Assembly (NCBI RefSeq): GCF_025499465.1
Contig: NZ_JAIMCA010000003.1
Location: forward strand, 496,001-560,000
Source of the DNA: Allobosea sp. BH3
GTDB lineage: Bacteria; Pseudomonadota; Alphaproteobacteria; Rhizobiales; Beijerinckiaceae
Reading direction: 5' to 3'
DNA length: 64,000 bases
Shown: piece by piece, positions 52,981-60,821 of the stretch
How the letters are laid out: every line of letters starts with the position of its first letter
How positions within the stretch are numbered: the first letter of the stretch is position 1
Translations under genes and position numbers: made by a program
The notes under the pieces: model-generated
The model's database searches: none
What the model was told of the DNA's origin: nothing
The model's input: the letters and a program-made list of their open reading frames with translations, nothing else

Positions 52981-53841
52981 TCAGGCTCTCGAGACCGGAG
53001 GCAGCCCGAGTATCGTTCGAACGCGCGCCTCCAGCCTGGCCTGCAAGTCGGCCCGGCCCTCGCCATTGTTGTGATAGGTGACGACGCGCAAATGGCGAAG
53101 GTCGAAGGGGATGTCGTCGATATGCTGGGCGATAAGGATTACTTCACGCCCCAGCGCGTGTGCGATCCCGGCCTCATAGAACACGTTGGGGTTCTTGCCC
53201 GTGCAGTCGGCGATGATGATCCGCGAGCGGTCGATCAGCCTGACGATGTCCTGGATGATCGCGTGGTCGATCCAGATGTCGTCGGCACGATTGACCTGCA
53301 TTCCGACAGCCGCACCCACGCCCTGAATCGTCCGATAAACCTCCGTGAACGCCGGGTTGAACGGCATCATCGCTGACATCTGGTTGTCGTCAATCTGGGG
53401 TGGCTCGTTGATCTGGAACAACGTCGGGCGATTACGGCGCGCGGGAAGCGAGCGCACCATGACGCGAAACAGGTCGACCCTCTTGACCGCCCAATGGGTG
53501 CGCGTGAACTCGAAGTCCCCGATTTGGAGATCACGCTTCACGCGATCCAGCGCTCCGAGATCGATCGGCGGGACCTGCTGGTCGAAGGCATACTCGATAA
53601 GGACTTCGCCACGACCATGCGGTGTGACCCGCGTTATGTGGCCGATCCTCGCGATCTCCTCATCCGCACCGATCTCCGGCATGAAGAGGCAGGGATAGCG
53701 CATCAGCTTGTCGAAATCGATTTCGCCATCCCGGCGGTGAGCCGCGGCGACGGCGGCATCGGTATGCTCGAGGATACGACTGACGGTGAACGTGCTCTCG
53801 TGCTCGGGCCAGCCTAGCCCCATGACCAGTAGGTTGTACAA
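52981..53841 (-). CDS. TIR/deoxyribosyltransferase-like protein A
   Basis: 286 residues. The C-terminal domain (about 155-280) has a Rossmann-like pattern with MMPFN (158-162), RADDIW, D212 in IIADCTGKNPNVFYEAG, catalytic-type E223, then HALGREVILIAQ and DIPFDLRHLRVVTY. The layout matches nucleoside 2-deoxyribosyltransferase/TIR-like folds, in which the Glu attacks an N-glycosidic bond. The N-terminal half is unlike anything I recognise and may sense a signal. TTG 53841 with GGAG 6 nt upstream is the likely start; ATG 53823 lacks a ribosome-binding site. It is on the opposite strand to the CBASS pair and downstream of protein B. Confidence 0.65.
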   Translation of the reverse strand: MYNLLVMGLGWPEHESTFTVSRILEHTDAAVAAAHRRDGEIDFDKLMRYPCLFMPEIGADEEIARIGHITRVTPHGRGEVLIEYAFDQQVPPIDLGALDRVKRDLQIGDFEFTRTHWAVKRVDLFRVMVRSLPARRNRPTLFQINEPPQIDDNQMSAMMPFNPAFTEVYRTIQGVGAAVGMQVNRADDIWIDHAIIQDIVRLIDRSRIIIADCTGKNPNVFYEAGIAHALGREVILIAQHIDDIPFDLRHLRVVTYHNNGEGRADLQARLEARVRTILGLPPVSRA

Positions 53842-54114
53842 GCCGATCTCCCATCACTGTCGAGGATTGCTTATCGCGAGGGACGCCCAAATCCAACGGC
53901 TCGCCCCCGGACCGAATCCTTGTCGATCGGATCATCGCTCGAGCGTCGGAGGCCGTTCTCGTCCCGGAGCCGATCATCAGAGCAAGTCGAGATGAGTGCT
54001 CGCGGCCGAGTGCACGAACCGGACGGACCGGTAGAAGGCGTTCGCATACTCCGGGTGCAGGGCGGTGGTCAGGCCCAACTGCTTGCAGCCATCCCCGCCG
54101 AGCCATTGGTATAC

Positions 54115-54870
54115 TCAGCCGCGCCTCTCGCTGACGAAGTAGTTGAGTCGGGCGGCGACGTCCCGGTTCAGTGCCGCGATCCCCTCGTTGTTATTGAGAT
54201 AGCGAATGAAACGGTGGTGCCGCAGGTCGAACGGGATGTCTTCGGCGTTTTGGGTGATCGGGATGACATGCTTGCCGAGCGTATGCGCGATCCCGGCTTC
54301 GTAGAACACGTTCGGGTTGCGGCCGGTGAAGTCGCACACGACGACGAACGACCGGAAAATCAGACCAAAGATGTCCTGGATGATCGTCGAGTGCTCCCAG
54401 ATGTTGTCAGCCCGCAGGCAGTTCATGCCCGCAGATCTAGAGGCCTCCACGAGGGTCGCGTGCACCGGCGAGAACGACATGTCGAAGGGCATCATAACTG
54501 ACACGAGGTCCGGATCTGGGACTGCGTCGGGCACCTGGAACACCGTCGGCGCGAATACGATCCGGCGGCCGACAATCGGCGTACTGGATACGTTCTCTCC
54601 GCCGCCGAACTTGTCTTGTAGGTAATCCTCGATGACGGTGAGATTGTTCGGATCGGCCCTAACGAGCATCATGACCACGGACAGGACGTGTCCGCCGTAA
54701 TCGCTGTCCGCGAAGTCGAGACTGCGAAGCAGCCGAGGGTGGTTCTGGATCGCGTCGGGCCGATTGGTGAGCAGTCCGAGTTCGAGCCAATTGGATTGGT
54801 CGAACTCATTCTTGATCACCTCGACCAGACGCAGGATTTTCTTGTTTCTGTTCAGCTCTTCGTAGGCCAC
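54115..54870 (-). CDS. TIR/deoxyribosyltransferase-like protein B
   Basis: 251 residues. The C-terminal domain (124-250) is the same as in protein A: MMPFD (126-130), RADNIW, D180 in VVCDFTGRNPNVFYEAG, E191, HTLGKHVIPITQ and DIPFDLRHHRFIRY. The N-terminal 90 residues form a small helical domain (RLVEVIKNEFDQSNWLE ... LSVVMMLVRADPNNLTVIEDYL) that could be an effector-associated or death-like adaptor; this is a guess. It lies 273 nt upstream of protein A in the same orientation. An NAD- or nucleotide-cleaving effector role is plausible. Confidence 0.65.
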   Translation of the reverse strand: MAYEELNRNKKILRLVEVIKNEFDQSNWLELGLLTNRPDAIQNHPRLLRSLDFADSDYGGHVLSVVMMLVRADPNNLTVIEDYLQDKFGGGENVSSTPIVGRRIVFAPTVFQVPDAVPDPDLVSVMMPFDMSFSPVHATLVEASRSAGMNCLRADNIWEHSTIIQDIFGLIFRSFVVVCDFTGRNPNVFYEAGIAHTLGKHVIPITQNAEDIPFDLRHHRFIRYLNNNEGIAALNRDVAARLNYFVSERRG

Positions 54871-55100
54871 GCCCTACTCCCCCCGACCCGCATGCATAGG
54901 GTCAGCGCACCATAACCTTGGATCACGATTGATGCTCGGCGGACGTGGTCTTCTTCAACACCTGGCTTCTGGCGCGCGGGTCTAAGCGGCCTACGCCATA
55001 AGCGAGAGCATGCGCTCGCGACGCTCGAACCACCAGCCGAATTCTGGCGGTCGGGGGCGCGAAGCCCCAGTTCCGGGAGCTTAGCACGGGCGCGGGGCAC

Positions 55101-55226
55101 TCAATGCGAGTCGAGCAGCAGCTCGTCAACAAGGGCAACGAGGTCGGCAAGGCCGCGGGCGACAATCTCCTCCACGTGATGGAGGGCGGTGATCAGGCCG
55201 ACCGCCACGCTTACGAGGCCCGCCAT
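55101..55226 (-). CDS. 41-codon small protein, coupled to the membrane gene
   Basis: A 41-residue frame whose ATG overlaps the membrane-protein stop codon as TGATG, a strong translational-coupling signal. The first 16 residues (MAGLVSVAVGLITALH) are hydrophobic, followed by an acidic amphipathic end (ELLLDSH). Codon use is GC-rich like its neighbours. It may be a small membrane partner or inhibitor, or chance; comparative data would decide. Nothing else is recognisable in the 230 nt between it and protein B. Confidence 0.4.
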   Translation of the reverse strand: MAGLVSVAVGLITALHHVEEIVARGLADLVALVDELLLDSH

Positions 55227-56674
55227 CAGACAACGGCAAGGGATCGGAGCAGAGCGCAACCAGCCTCCCAGATCTGTACGAGCTTTGCTCCTGTCCATGT
55301 CATGACCAAGGATGGATCGACGTATCCTGCCTCGACCAGCGTCGCGAGCACGAGCAGCAGCACGACAATGGAGACAACGCGGCGCGCGCGGCGCTCGGTC
55401 ACCCGATAGTCTTCGATCGCGGCGGACAGCGGCGTCCCCGCGAGTTCACGGTAGTCGTCATCGTCGAGAAAAGCATAAAGCTTGGTCCGCCACGCGGCTC
55501 GGCTCTGTTCGAGCGAAGAGAGGAAGCGTCGGTTGATCGTGACTGTGAGCCAGAACGACGCAATGAAATAGGCCGCTACCAACAGGTAGATCGTCGAGAA
55601 GGCGAAGGAGGACGGCACCGTCTTGGCGGCGTCGAGACCGAAGCGCACCGCCATGACGCCGATGGCGACGGCAACATCGCGCCACACGGCGCTCGACAGG
55701 TCGCGCGCCTGCTGGACGAGCTTCTGGACGTCATCGGCCAATGTCTTCCGGAGATCAGCAAGGGCCTTCAGGGTGTCCTTGCTGCCAGCCCGGAGATGCG
55801 CCTTGTAGAGCAGTCGCGCGGAATCGAGCGATGACGCCAACTTGCCCGAAAGACCGCTTGAGAACGATTTGCGGGCGGGCCATTCCCGTGCCAACTCGGC
55901 CGAGAGAAAGGTATGGCGCACCTCGACGTCCGTCCCCTCCGTGTAGACCCAGCACGCCGCGTCTTGGAGGGCCGTGAACGGAACATCGCCATCGCTGAAT
56001 CGGCCGAGTTCGAGTCGCCGGGGTGGTTGCCCCACTAGACTGACCCGCTCCTCACCTGCTTCGACATAGAGCTCGTTAGGAAGCGATCGCGAAATCATTG
56101 CGCTGGCGACGTCTTCCCAAATCTCCCACGCCGTACCCTGGCTATTGTCCCCGTCCACCAGCCAAGGCTCGATCCGGGTCGGCGCCATCAGAACGGACGA
56201 TTGCGACCGGACCTGCCGTCTCGGACTGCTATCCCGTGGCGGCGGAGCGGCGAGCCCGACGGCAAGCACCCCTTCCCACGGGGCCACGTCGAAGGCGCGG
56301 GTTCGGAAACGCGCAGCGTCGAAGGCAAGCCGAACCGACGTTGCCGATGACACCCTTGCGTCCTCCAGAAGGAAGGATCGCCAACCCTCCCGGGTGAACA
56401 GATGGGGCATGTTCGCGTTCGACGCGAACGTGATGGTGATGCGGGCGCGCTCCCCCGCGATGGCGTCCCGGGGAAGGATCCGATCGTCCGCCGGGTCGAT
56501 GAAGGAGAACGACAGCCAGTCGGGAGCTTCGTCGGATACGGCTTGCCAGGCATCGAGCGCGGCGCGCGTCAGCGACCCCGCTAGGCTGAGCCTACCCGGA
56601 TCCTCGCCGATCCCGAGATCGGCGACCGCACGACTGGCCTCAACGGCGTCGTGTACCCGTGTCGCTATCGACAT
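55226..56674 (-). CDS. Membrane protein of an NdpA-like two/three-gene operon
   Basis: 482 residues. A large soluble N-terminal part (1-330) has no recognised family; a helical coiled region (about 275-335) leads to a C-terminal membrane block with hydrophobic segments near 345-360, 373-398 and 437-455 (VVSIVVLLLVLATLVEAGYV). The layout, big cytosolic sensor plus C-terminal membrane helices, resembles abortive-infection pore proteins, but homology is not seen. It overlaps the NdpA-like gene by 35 nt and the 41-codon frame by 1 nt, so all three are one operon. Confidence 0.6.
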   Translation of the reverse strand: MSIATRVHDAVEASRAVADLGIGEDPGRLSLAGSLTRAALDAWQAVSDEAPDWLSFSFIDPADDRILPRDAIAGERARITITFASNANMPHLFTREGWRSFLLEDARVSSATSVRLAFDAARFRTRAFDVAPWEGVLAVGLAAPPPRDSSPRRQVRSQSSVLMAPTRIEPWLVDGDNSQGTAWEIWEDVASAMISRSLPNELYVEAGEERVSLVGQPPRRLELGRFSDGDVPFTALQDAACWVYTEGTDVEVRHTFLSAELAREWPARKSFSSGLSGKLASSLDSARLLYKAHLRAGSKDTLKALADLRKTLADDVQKLVQQARDLSSAVWRDVAVAIGVMAVRFGLDAAKTVPSSFAFSTIYLLVAAYFIASFWLTVTINRRFLSSLEQSRAAWRTKLYAFLDDDDYRELAGTPLSAAIEDYRVTERRARRVVSIVVLLLVLATLVEAGYVDPSLVMTWTGAKLVQIWEAGCALLRSLAVV

Positions 56675-57686
56675 CGTCGCTCTTCACGCCGGTGGTGACG
56701 ATCACAATCTCCTTGCGGCCATCCGGCCGCGGCCGCACGCTGGGAGCGTGATCCTCGTCGTAGAGAATCTGCGTGCCCTCGTCGGTTTCAAGGCGCCGCC
56801 TGCGCGGCTTCTGCACCCTATCGGGATTGATGTCGAAGGTTTCCTCGGAAACCCCGTGCTGCTTGAGGTTGCGTGTCAGCGTCCTGCGAAGCGGCGCGTC
56901 CTCCGCGACCTGGCCGAAGATGGCCGTGAGAATCGGTTCGAGGTCCTCGGGATCGAAGCGGTGCCCTTGCCGCATGACCTCATAGATTCGGTTGACGCCG
57001 CTGCGCTGGATCTCTTCGGGTAAGCCGCCTTTGTGTTCCTTGAAGGTGGCCTTGAACGCCTCGACGAGCTTCCCGCTCATCTCGTCAGGCGAGTTGACGC
57101 GCCGGACCTTGAGGAAACGCTCGAAGTAATCGGAAATGTGGGCGGTGTTGCTGCGATCCCGGACCATCAGGTGACCGCCCGTTTCGGCGTCGAGGCGAAC
57201 CAAAGCGATCTTCTGCATGGCTTCGGGCTTGCGGACGAACGTCTCCTGGAATCGTTCGAGTCGCGGCGCCTGCGGCTCGTCCCCGTTCCTGAGGATGTAC
57301 CGGACCACGTCCTCGTTGTCATACTTGATCAGGGCATAGATCGGATCGGCTCCGCCGACGCCCAGTTCGAAGACGAAGAACACGCCGACGCTCGTCACCT
57401 TGGAATGCTGGTCCTGGAATGCCTGTGCCAATCCCTGACTCTGCTCCGCGAACGCATCGGCATTGCCCTTGATCTCCCGGAGCATGCGTTCGGCGTCCGA
57501 TCGGGGGCGGAACTCGAATAGATTCCCCCTCAGGGCGGATCTGACCCGATCGACGAAGAAATCGGCGTGTTGAGGCGGCGTGATCTCCGCTAACAGGATG
57601 GGATCCTCCAGCGTCTTGCCGACGACATGGAAGATCATTCGCCGGATCTGGAGTGCATCCTTTTCTTCGTCCGATAGAAAACCCAT
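56640..57686 (-). CDS. NdpA-like (37-kDa nucleoid-associated) protein
   Basis: 348 residues. The first 270 match the nucleoid-associated protein family by layout: RRMIFHVVGKT, an early F-F-V-D-R-V helix, then SVGVFFVFELGVGGADPIYALIKYDNE and DYFERFLKVRR. The remaining 80 residues carry a basic PRRRRLE patch and a C-terminal tail beyond the family core. E. coli NdpA/YejK binds DNA and inhibits gyrase; here a DNA-sensing role upstream of a membrane effector is tempting. ATG 57686 follows a GGGGGGA sequence. A LexA-type box lies 137 nt before the start. Confidence 0.7.
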   Translation of the reverse strand: MGFLSDEEKDALQIRRMIFHVVGKTLEDPILLAEITPPQHADFFVDRVRSALRGNLFEFRPRSDAERMLREIKGNADAFAEQSQGLAQAFQDQHSKVTSVGVFFVFELGVGGADPIYALIKYDNEDVVRYILRNGDEPQAPRLERFQETFVRKPEAMQKIALVRLDAETGGHLMVRDRSNTAHISDYFERFLKVRRVNSPDEMSGKLVEAFKATFKEHKGGLPEEIQRSGVNRIYEVMRQGHRFDPEDLEPILTAIFGQVAEDAPLRRTLTRNLKQHGVSEETFDINPDRVQKPRRRRLETDEGTQILYDEDHAPSVRPRPDGRKEIVIVTTGVKSDDVDSDTGTRRR

Positions 57687-58071
57687 GCCATCCCCCCGGC
57701 GAGCCCCTTGTCGGTGACTCTCACCCGTCCATCGATTTTTGCGCAGCTTCGGGCAGGGCTTAGCCTGACGCAATGGAAGGCCGGGCGCGTCGCAAATGAA
57801 GCTGTTGATCGCATGAGAGTTTGTTCTCTTTATGTTCCGTTCAATTGTCGAAAGGATGACCGAGTTGGACGGGTACGAGAATGGAGTCGATCGGGCTGAG
57901 CGCAATAGGCCGCGACGAAAGCGGCCACGACCTAGGACGGCCGAGGCGTATGACGGTCAGCACCGCCAGCGGTAAGGCTATCGCGTCCTGTTTCATGGCC
58001 TCCGCCCAACGTCTCGCCGTCTCGAACATCCAGACGCCATGCAGGACATCCGCGAATGCCGCAAAACGCCC
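57687..58071. other. 385-nt intergenic region containing a LexA-type box
   Basis: Contains no reading frame I can support. Around 57800-57850 it is more AT-rich than its surroundings and carries a GTTC-N7-GTTC element. It separates the NdpA-like operon from the orphan gene at 58072. Confidence 0.5.
57823..57837. promoter_or_regulatory. LexA-type box (GTTC-N7-GTTC) upstream of NdpA-like operon
   Basis: GTTC at 57823-57826 and 57834-57837 with the AT-rich spacer TCTTTAT, matching the alphaproteobacterial SOS box. It lies 137 nt upstream of the NdpA-like start. A single occurrence could be chance, but the AT-rich core and intergenic placement are supportive. Confidence 0.5.
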
Positions 58072-58785
58072 CTAGTCCGGATCCTTCGGCTTTTCCTGCC
58101 ACCACCGGGCACTGAAGTTGTTTAGGGAGCCCTGGGAATCGGTGACGGCCCTGAACGTCTTCGGGATCGTGCTCCCGTCACCACCGGCCTGGAAGTAGTC
58201 GCGAACGGTGTAGAGTGCCGTCTTGTAAAGATGCTTCCACTCGCGGGCGATTTCCTCCTGCAAGGCCGCCTCCCGCTTCGCTGCGCTTGGCTTCCGCTTG
58301 GGAGCGGAATCGCCGTATCGCGAACGTGCCCTGTAGGTGTGGCTGAATGTAATGGCCCCGTAAGTCCAGGCCTCGTCAACGGTCTTCCGCCAGCGGAACG
58401 AAACCTTGATGTCGATGTCCGGGTGATGATGATGCGGGCGGAAATTATCATCATCGACGTGAAACAACTCGTCGAAGCGCTCCTCGGTCTTCATCCGGTC
58501 GACCATGGCGGCGAAGGCGTTCGAGAGGGTGTATCCCGCGCGAACGGCGCTCTCGCGCGTCTCGGAGACCTTGCGGGCAGACTTCGCGTCCCGGTATCTC
58601 CGGATGGCGGTTTCGAACGCGCTCAACTTGCCCGCCACGTAAGGCCCGCAATCCGCCAGTCGCATCCGGTGAAAATCCGCCAGGGATTCCCCGTCGAGCG
58701 CCCGGTCGATCGTCTTGCCCAATGCGTTCCGATCGACGGATTTGAGGGCATCCTTCTCCCGGATGCTCAGATTGATCTCGCCCAT
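58072..58785 (-). CDS. Orphan hypothetical protein
   Basis: 237 residues, helical N-terminal half (LSIREKDALKSVDRNALGKTIDRALDG and a long charged helix near 65-110), then a His-rich turn (FRPHHHHPDIDIKV) followed by a beta-type segment (AITFSHTYRARSRYG). The last third is helical and basic. The His cluster could bind metal or be accidental. No family recognised. ATG 58785 is preceded by GGGGA about 9 nt upstream. Its neighbours are likely defence genes. Confidence 0.6.
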   Translation of the reverse strand: MGEINLSIREKDALKSVDRNALGKTIDRALDGESLADFHRMRLADCGPYVAGKLSAFETAIRRYRDAKSARKVSETRESAVRAGYTLSNAFAAMVDRMKTEERFDELFHVDDDNFRPHHHHPDIDIKVSFRWRKTVDEAWTYGAITFSHTYRARSRYGDSAPKRKPSAAKREAALQEEIAREWKHLYKTALYTVRDYFQAGGDGSTIPKTFRAVTDSQGSLNNFSARWWQEKPKDPD

Positions 58786-58974
58786 TTCGTCATTCCCCCC
58801 CGGTGGGAGTGTCAACAGGCAAGGGCTTCCTTGCAAGGGGAAGGATCCATTGCGGTGCGAGCCGCTCTTTCGACCGACGGTAATCAAAACGTCGCCACCG
58901 GTCGGCGGCGGCGAAACGAACCTCAGGCTTACGTCAAATAAACGATTCCTTGCCGCGCGACCGGCGTCACCCGA

Positions 58975-59478
58975 TCAGTTATCCGTCATCCGCAATCGAA
59001 ATCCCTCTCCTCTGACATCCGAGGGCGACAGGAATTCGATGCCGAGTGACTGAAGGGCATCCCGGACGGCCACGCTGGCGACAGTGGCCTCGGCGTTCGG
59101 CGCTCGGCTCTCGACTCGCGCGACGGTTCTGGGATGGACCCCGGCCCGAGCTGCCACCTCATCGAGGCTGAGTTGGAGAGCGAGCCTGGCGGGTTTTATC
59201 AGGGCGGCGAAAGCCAGCCTCGTAGGCCTTTGACCGCTTTCGCCCGCTTCCGGAGGCATGCGAAATCCGACCACCCGACCATCCGATGCTTTGAGGAATT
59301 CGATTCCCTTGGCTTCCAACGCCGCCTGCACCGCGACGGCACCGCGTGATGGGCGGGATTCCGCAGCCTCGATCCTACCTACCGTGCGGGCATGCAATGC
59401 CGCGTCGGCCGCGATCGTTTCCAGGCTCGCGCCCATCGCAATTCTCGCCGCTTTCAAGAGCTTAGCGCTGGCAAGCAT
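58975..59478 (-). CDS. Tandem helix-turn-helix (XRE-like) regulator
   Basis: 167 residues built from two copies of one module (about 8-74 and 95-163). Each has a helix-turn-helix (KAARIAMGASLETIAADAA and KPARLALQLSLDEVAARAG), a recognition helix starting HARTVGRIE or HPRTVARVE, and an end motif GIEFL...GFRM/GFRL. This is an internal duplication giving a covalent dimer. It faces away from the ParA-like gene across a region with three TATATA-type repeats and probably regulates that promoter. Start ATG 59478 lacks a good ribosome-binding site; an ATG at 59538 extends the frame. Confidence 0.8.
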   Translation of the reverse strand: MLASAKLLKAARIAMGASLETIAADAALHARTVGRIEAAESRPSRGAVAVQAALEAKGIEFLKASDGRVVGFRMPPEAGESGQRPTRLAFAALIKPARLALQLSLDEVAARAGVHPRTVARVESRAPNAEATVASVAVRDALQSLGIEFLSPSDVRGEGFRLRMTDN

Positions 59479-59547
59479 CCGGAGGGGATGACACGCACGA
59501 ATCCTGAAATCCAGAGCATCGATGGAATGCCCTCCCATCGGCTTGAA

Positions 59548-59597
59548 TGCCTATATGCGGACTCACTTGCCTATATATGGGCATCCGCTATATATCG
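59548..59597. promoter_or_regulatory. Triple TATATA-type operator array
   Basis: Three related elements lie in a GC-rich genome: TGCCTATATGCGG at 59548, TGCCTATATATGGGCA (imperfect palindrome) at 59568-59583, and CGCTATATATCG near 59586-59597. They are about 20 and 18 nt apart, near two helical turns, in the divergent promoter region of the tandem-HTH and ParA-like genes. Confidence 0.5.
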
Positions 59598-59663
59598 AAT
59601 CCTCGATCGGGCTGCGGCGCTCCGACGAATCGCTCGCCAGACAAGTGCCCGGAGACACGATCG

Positions 59664-60374
59664 ATGGAGATTTTCGCCCTTGCCGGATCGGGTGATCAGA
59701 TCGCGCGGACGAGTGTCAGCCTGGTGCTCGCTCTCGGCTTGGCCCGGCGCGGATTGAAGCCATTGCACATCCAGGTGCTGGACGACGAGGACGCCGCCCC
59801 CGTCCTATCGAGGCCCGAGCACGCCCCCTTCACGAGCCTCGCGCTGGCCCCTGGCGATGCCGGACCGACCGGCTCCGGTATACTTCAGCGGGCATTGGCC
59901 CATGGCGATCTCGGCCCGGTCGTCGTCGACCTGCCCGGTAGAGACGTTCCGACGAGGCTGCTCGGCCACCGGCACTGCAACCTCCTGCTGCCGATGGCGA
60001 CACATCGGCCCGAACTCAAGCGATCGGCCCAGGACTTCGCGTGGCTCGCGGCGAGACGGTCACCCTTCGGTAGCAGGAACGTCTTCGTCGTGCCGGTCGG
60101 ATGGCCGTCGGTCCTGAGACAGGCCGACTATCAGCGTCTGCTCAAGCGCGAGGCCGCTCGCGCTGCCGCAGCGATGTTGCCCGCGGCGCGGCACATTGTC
60201 CCGCGCGGGATATCGGACGTCATCCTGGGTCTCGGCCCGCTCCTCATCGACGGGGCGGTCAACTCGGAACGGCAACTGGCTCACGAAGCGGCGGTGATCG
60301 CGCAGGCCGTTCTCCGGTCGACGGGCAGTTCCTGGATCGAAAGCGATCCGACCCGAGACACATCCGGTTCCTGA
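59664..60374 (+). CDS. ParA/MinD-like protein with degenerate P-loop
   Basis: 236 residues aligning in outline with ParA-type ATPases: the N-terminal strand MEIFALAG, then GSGDQIARTSVSLVLALGLARRG where ParA has KGGxGKT, so both P-loop lysines and the threonine are absent; LHIQVLDDEDA, and a VVVDLPGRDVP strand in the Walker B position. It is probably a nucleotide-independent or degenerate ParA-like scaffold. GGAG lies 9 nt upstream of the ATG. It begins a three-gene run with a small protein and the FtsH-like protease. Confidence 0.6.
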   Translation: MEIFALAGSGDQIARTSVSLVLALGLARRGLKPLHIQVLDDEDAAPVLSRPEHAPFTSLALAPGDAGPTGSGILQRALAHGDLGPVVVDLPGRDVPTRLLGHRHCNLLLPMATHRPELKRSAQDFAWLAARRSPFGSRNVFVVPVGWPSVLRQADYQRLLKREAARAAAAMLPAARHIVPRGISDVILGLGPLLIDGAVNSERQLAHEAAVIAQAVLRSTGSSWIESDPTRDTSGS

Positions 60375-60431
60375 ATCCGAGCGGGTCAGCCGAGTGTTCG
60401 TAATCGCAACCGATCCTTGGGAAAGCATCGT

Positions 60432-60755
60432 ATGGACAAGAATATCATGGGCCAAATTCGTGCGGCCGTCCTTCGCGGTGACCGCAAAGCCACGCTGGCG
60501 GCCTTGCGTGAACTCGGCCGGGGAAAGGACCCTCACGACTCGGATGATGCCTCCGCCTCCGAGGGGGTGAACGTCACCCTGTCCTTGGCCGAGCTGATGG
60601 CCCTCATCGAGCTGGTCACCAAGCCGAAGTCGTTCGGCGAGGCCCTGGCGGAGATCGGGTTCGAACCGGTCAAGGGCGCGCGACTGGCGCCACGTGAACC
60701 TCATCCGATGCGGCGCGGGCCGCTGCCACGCCGCTCCGAGGATGACCAGACCTGA
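60432..60755 (+). CDS. Small hypothetical protein of the FtsH-like module
   Basis: 107 residues, helical N-terminal half (IRAAVLRGDRKATLAALRELG, VNVTLSLAELMALIELV), then a short basic Pro/Arg-rich tail. It lies 57 nt after the ParA-like gene and 66 nt before the AAA+ protease, probably one transcript. GGGAAAG precedes the ATG. It may be a substrate adaptor; no family recognised. Confidence 0.55.
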   Translation: MDKNIMGQIRAAVLRGDRKATLAALRELGRGKDPHDSDDASASEGVNVTLSLAELMALIELVTKPKSFGEALAEIGFEPVKGARLAPREPHPMRRGPLPRRSEDDQT

Positions 60756-60821
60756 CCCCGACATTCAGTCGGCCATCATCCTCGCACCGCTAACCGATCC
60801 GAAGACGGGACGTCGACAACC

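Noticed and set aside
52834-53376. A plus-strand frame of 180 residues over protein A
   Set aside because: It is opposite the TIR-like protein coding sequence with composition of a shadow frame and no recognisable domain.
52981-54870. Thoeris system from the TIR-like proteins
   Set aside because: No ThsA-type SIR2 or NAD-binding partner gene is adjacent, and the domain looks closer to a deoxyribosyltransferase fold than to ThsB.
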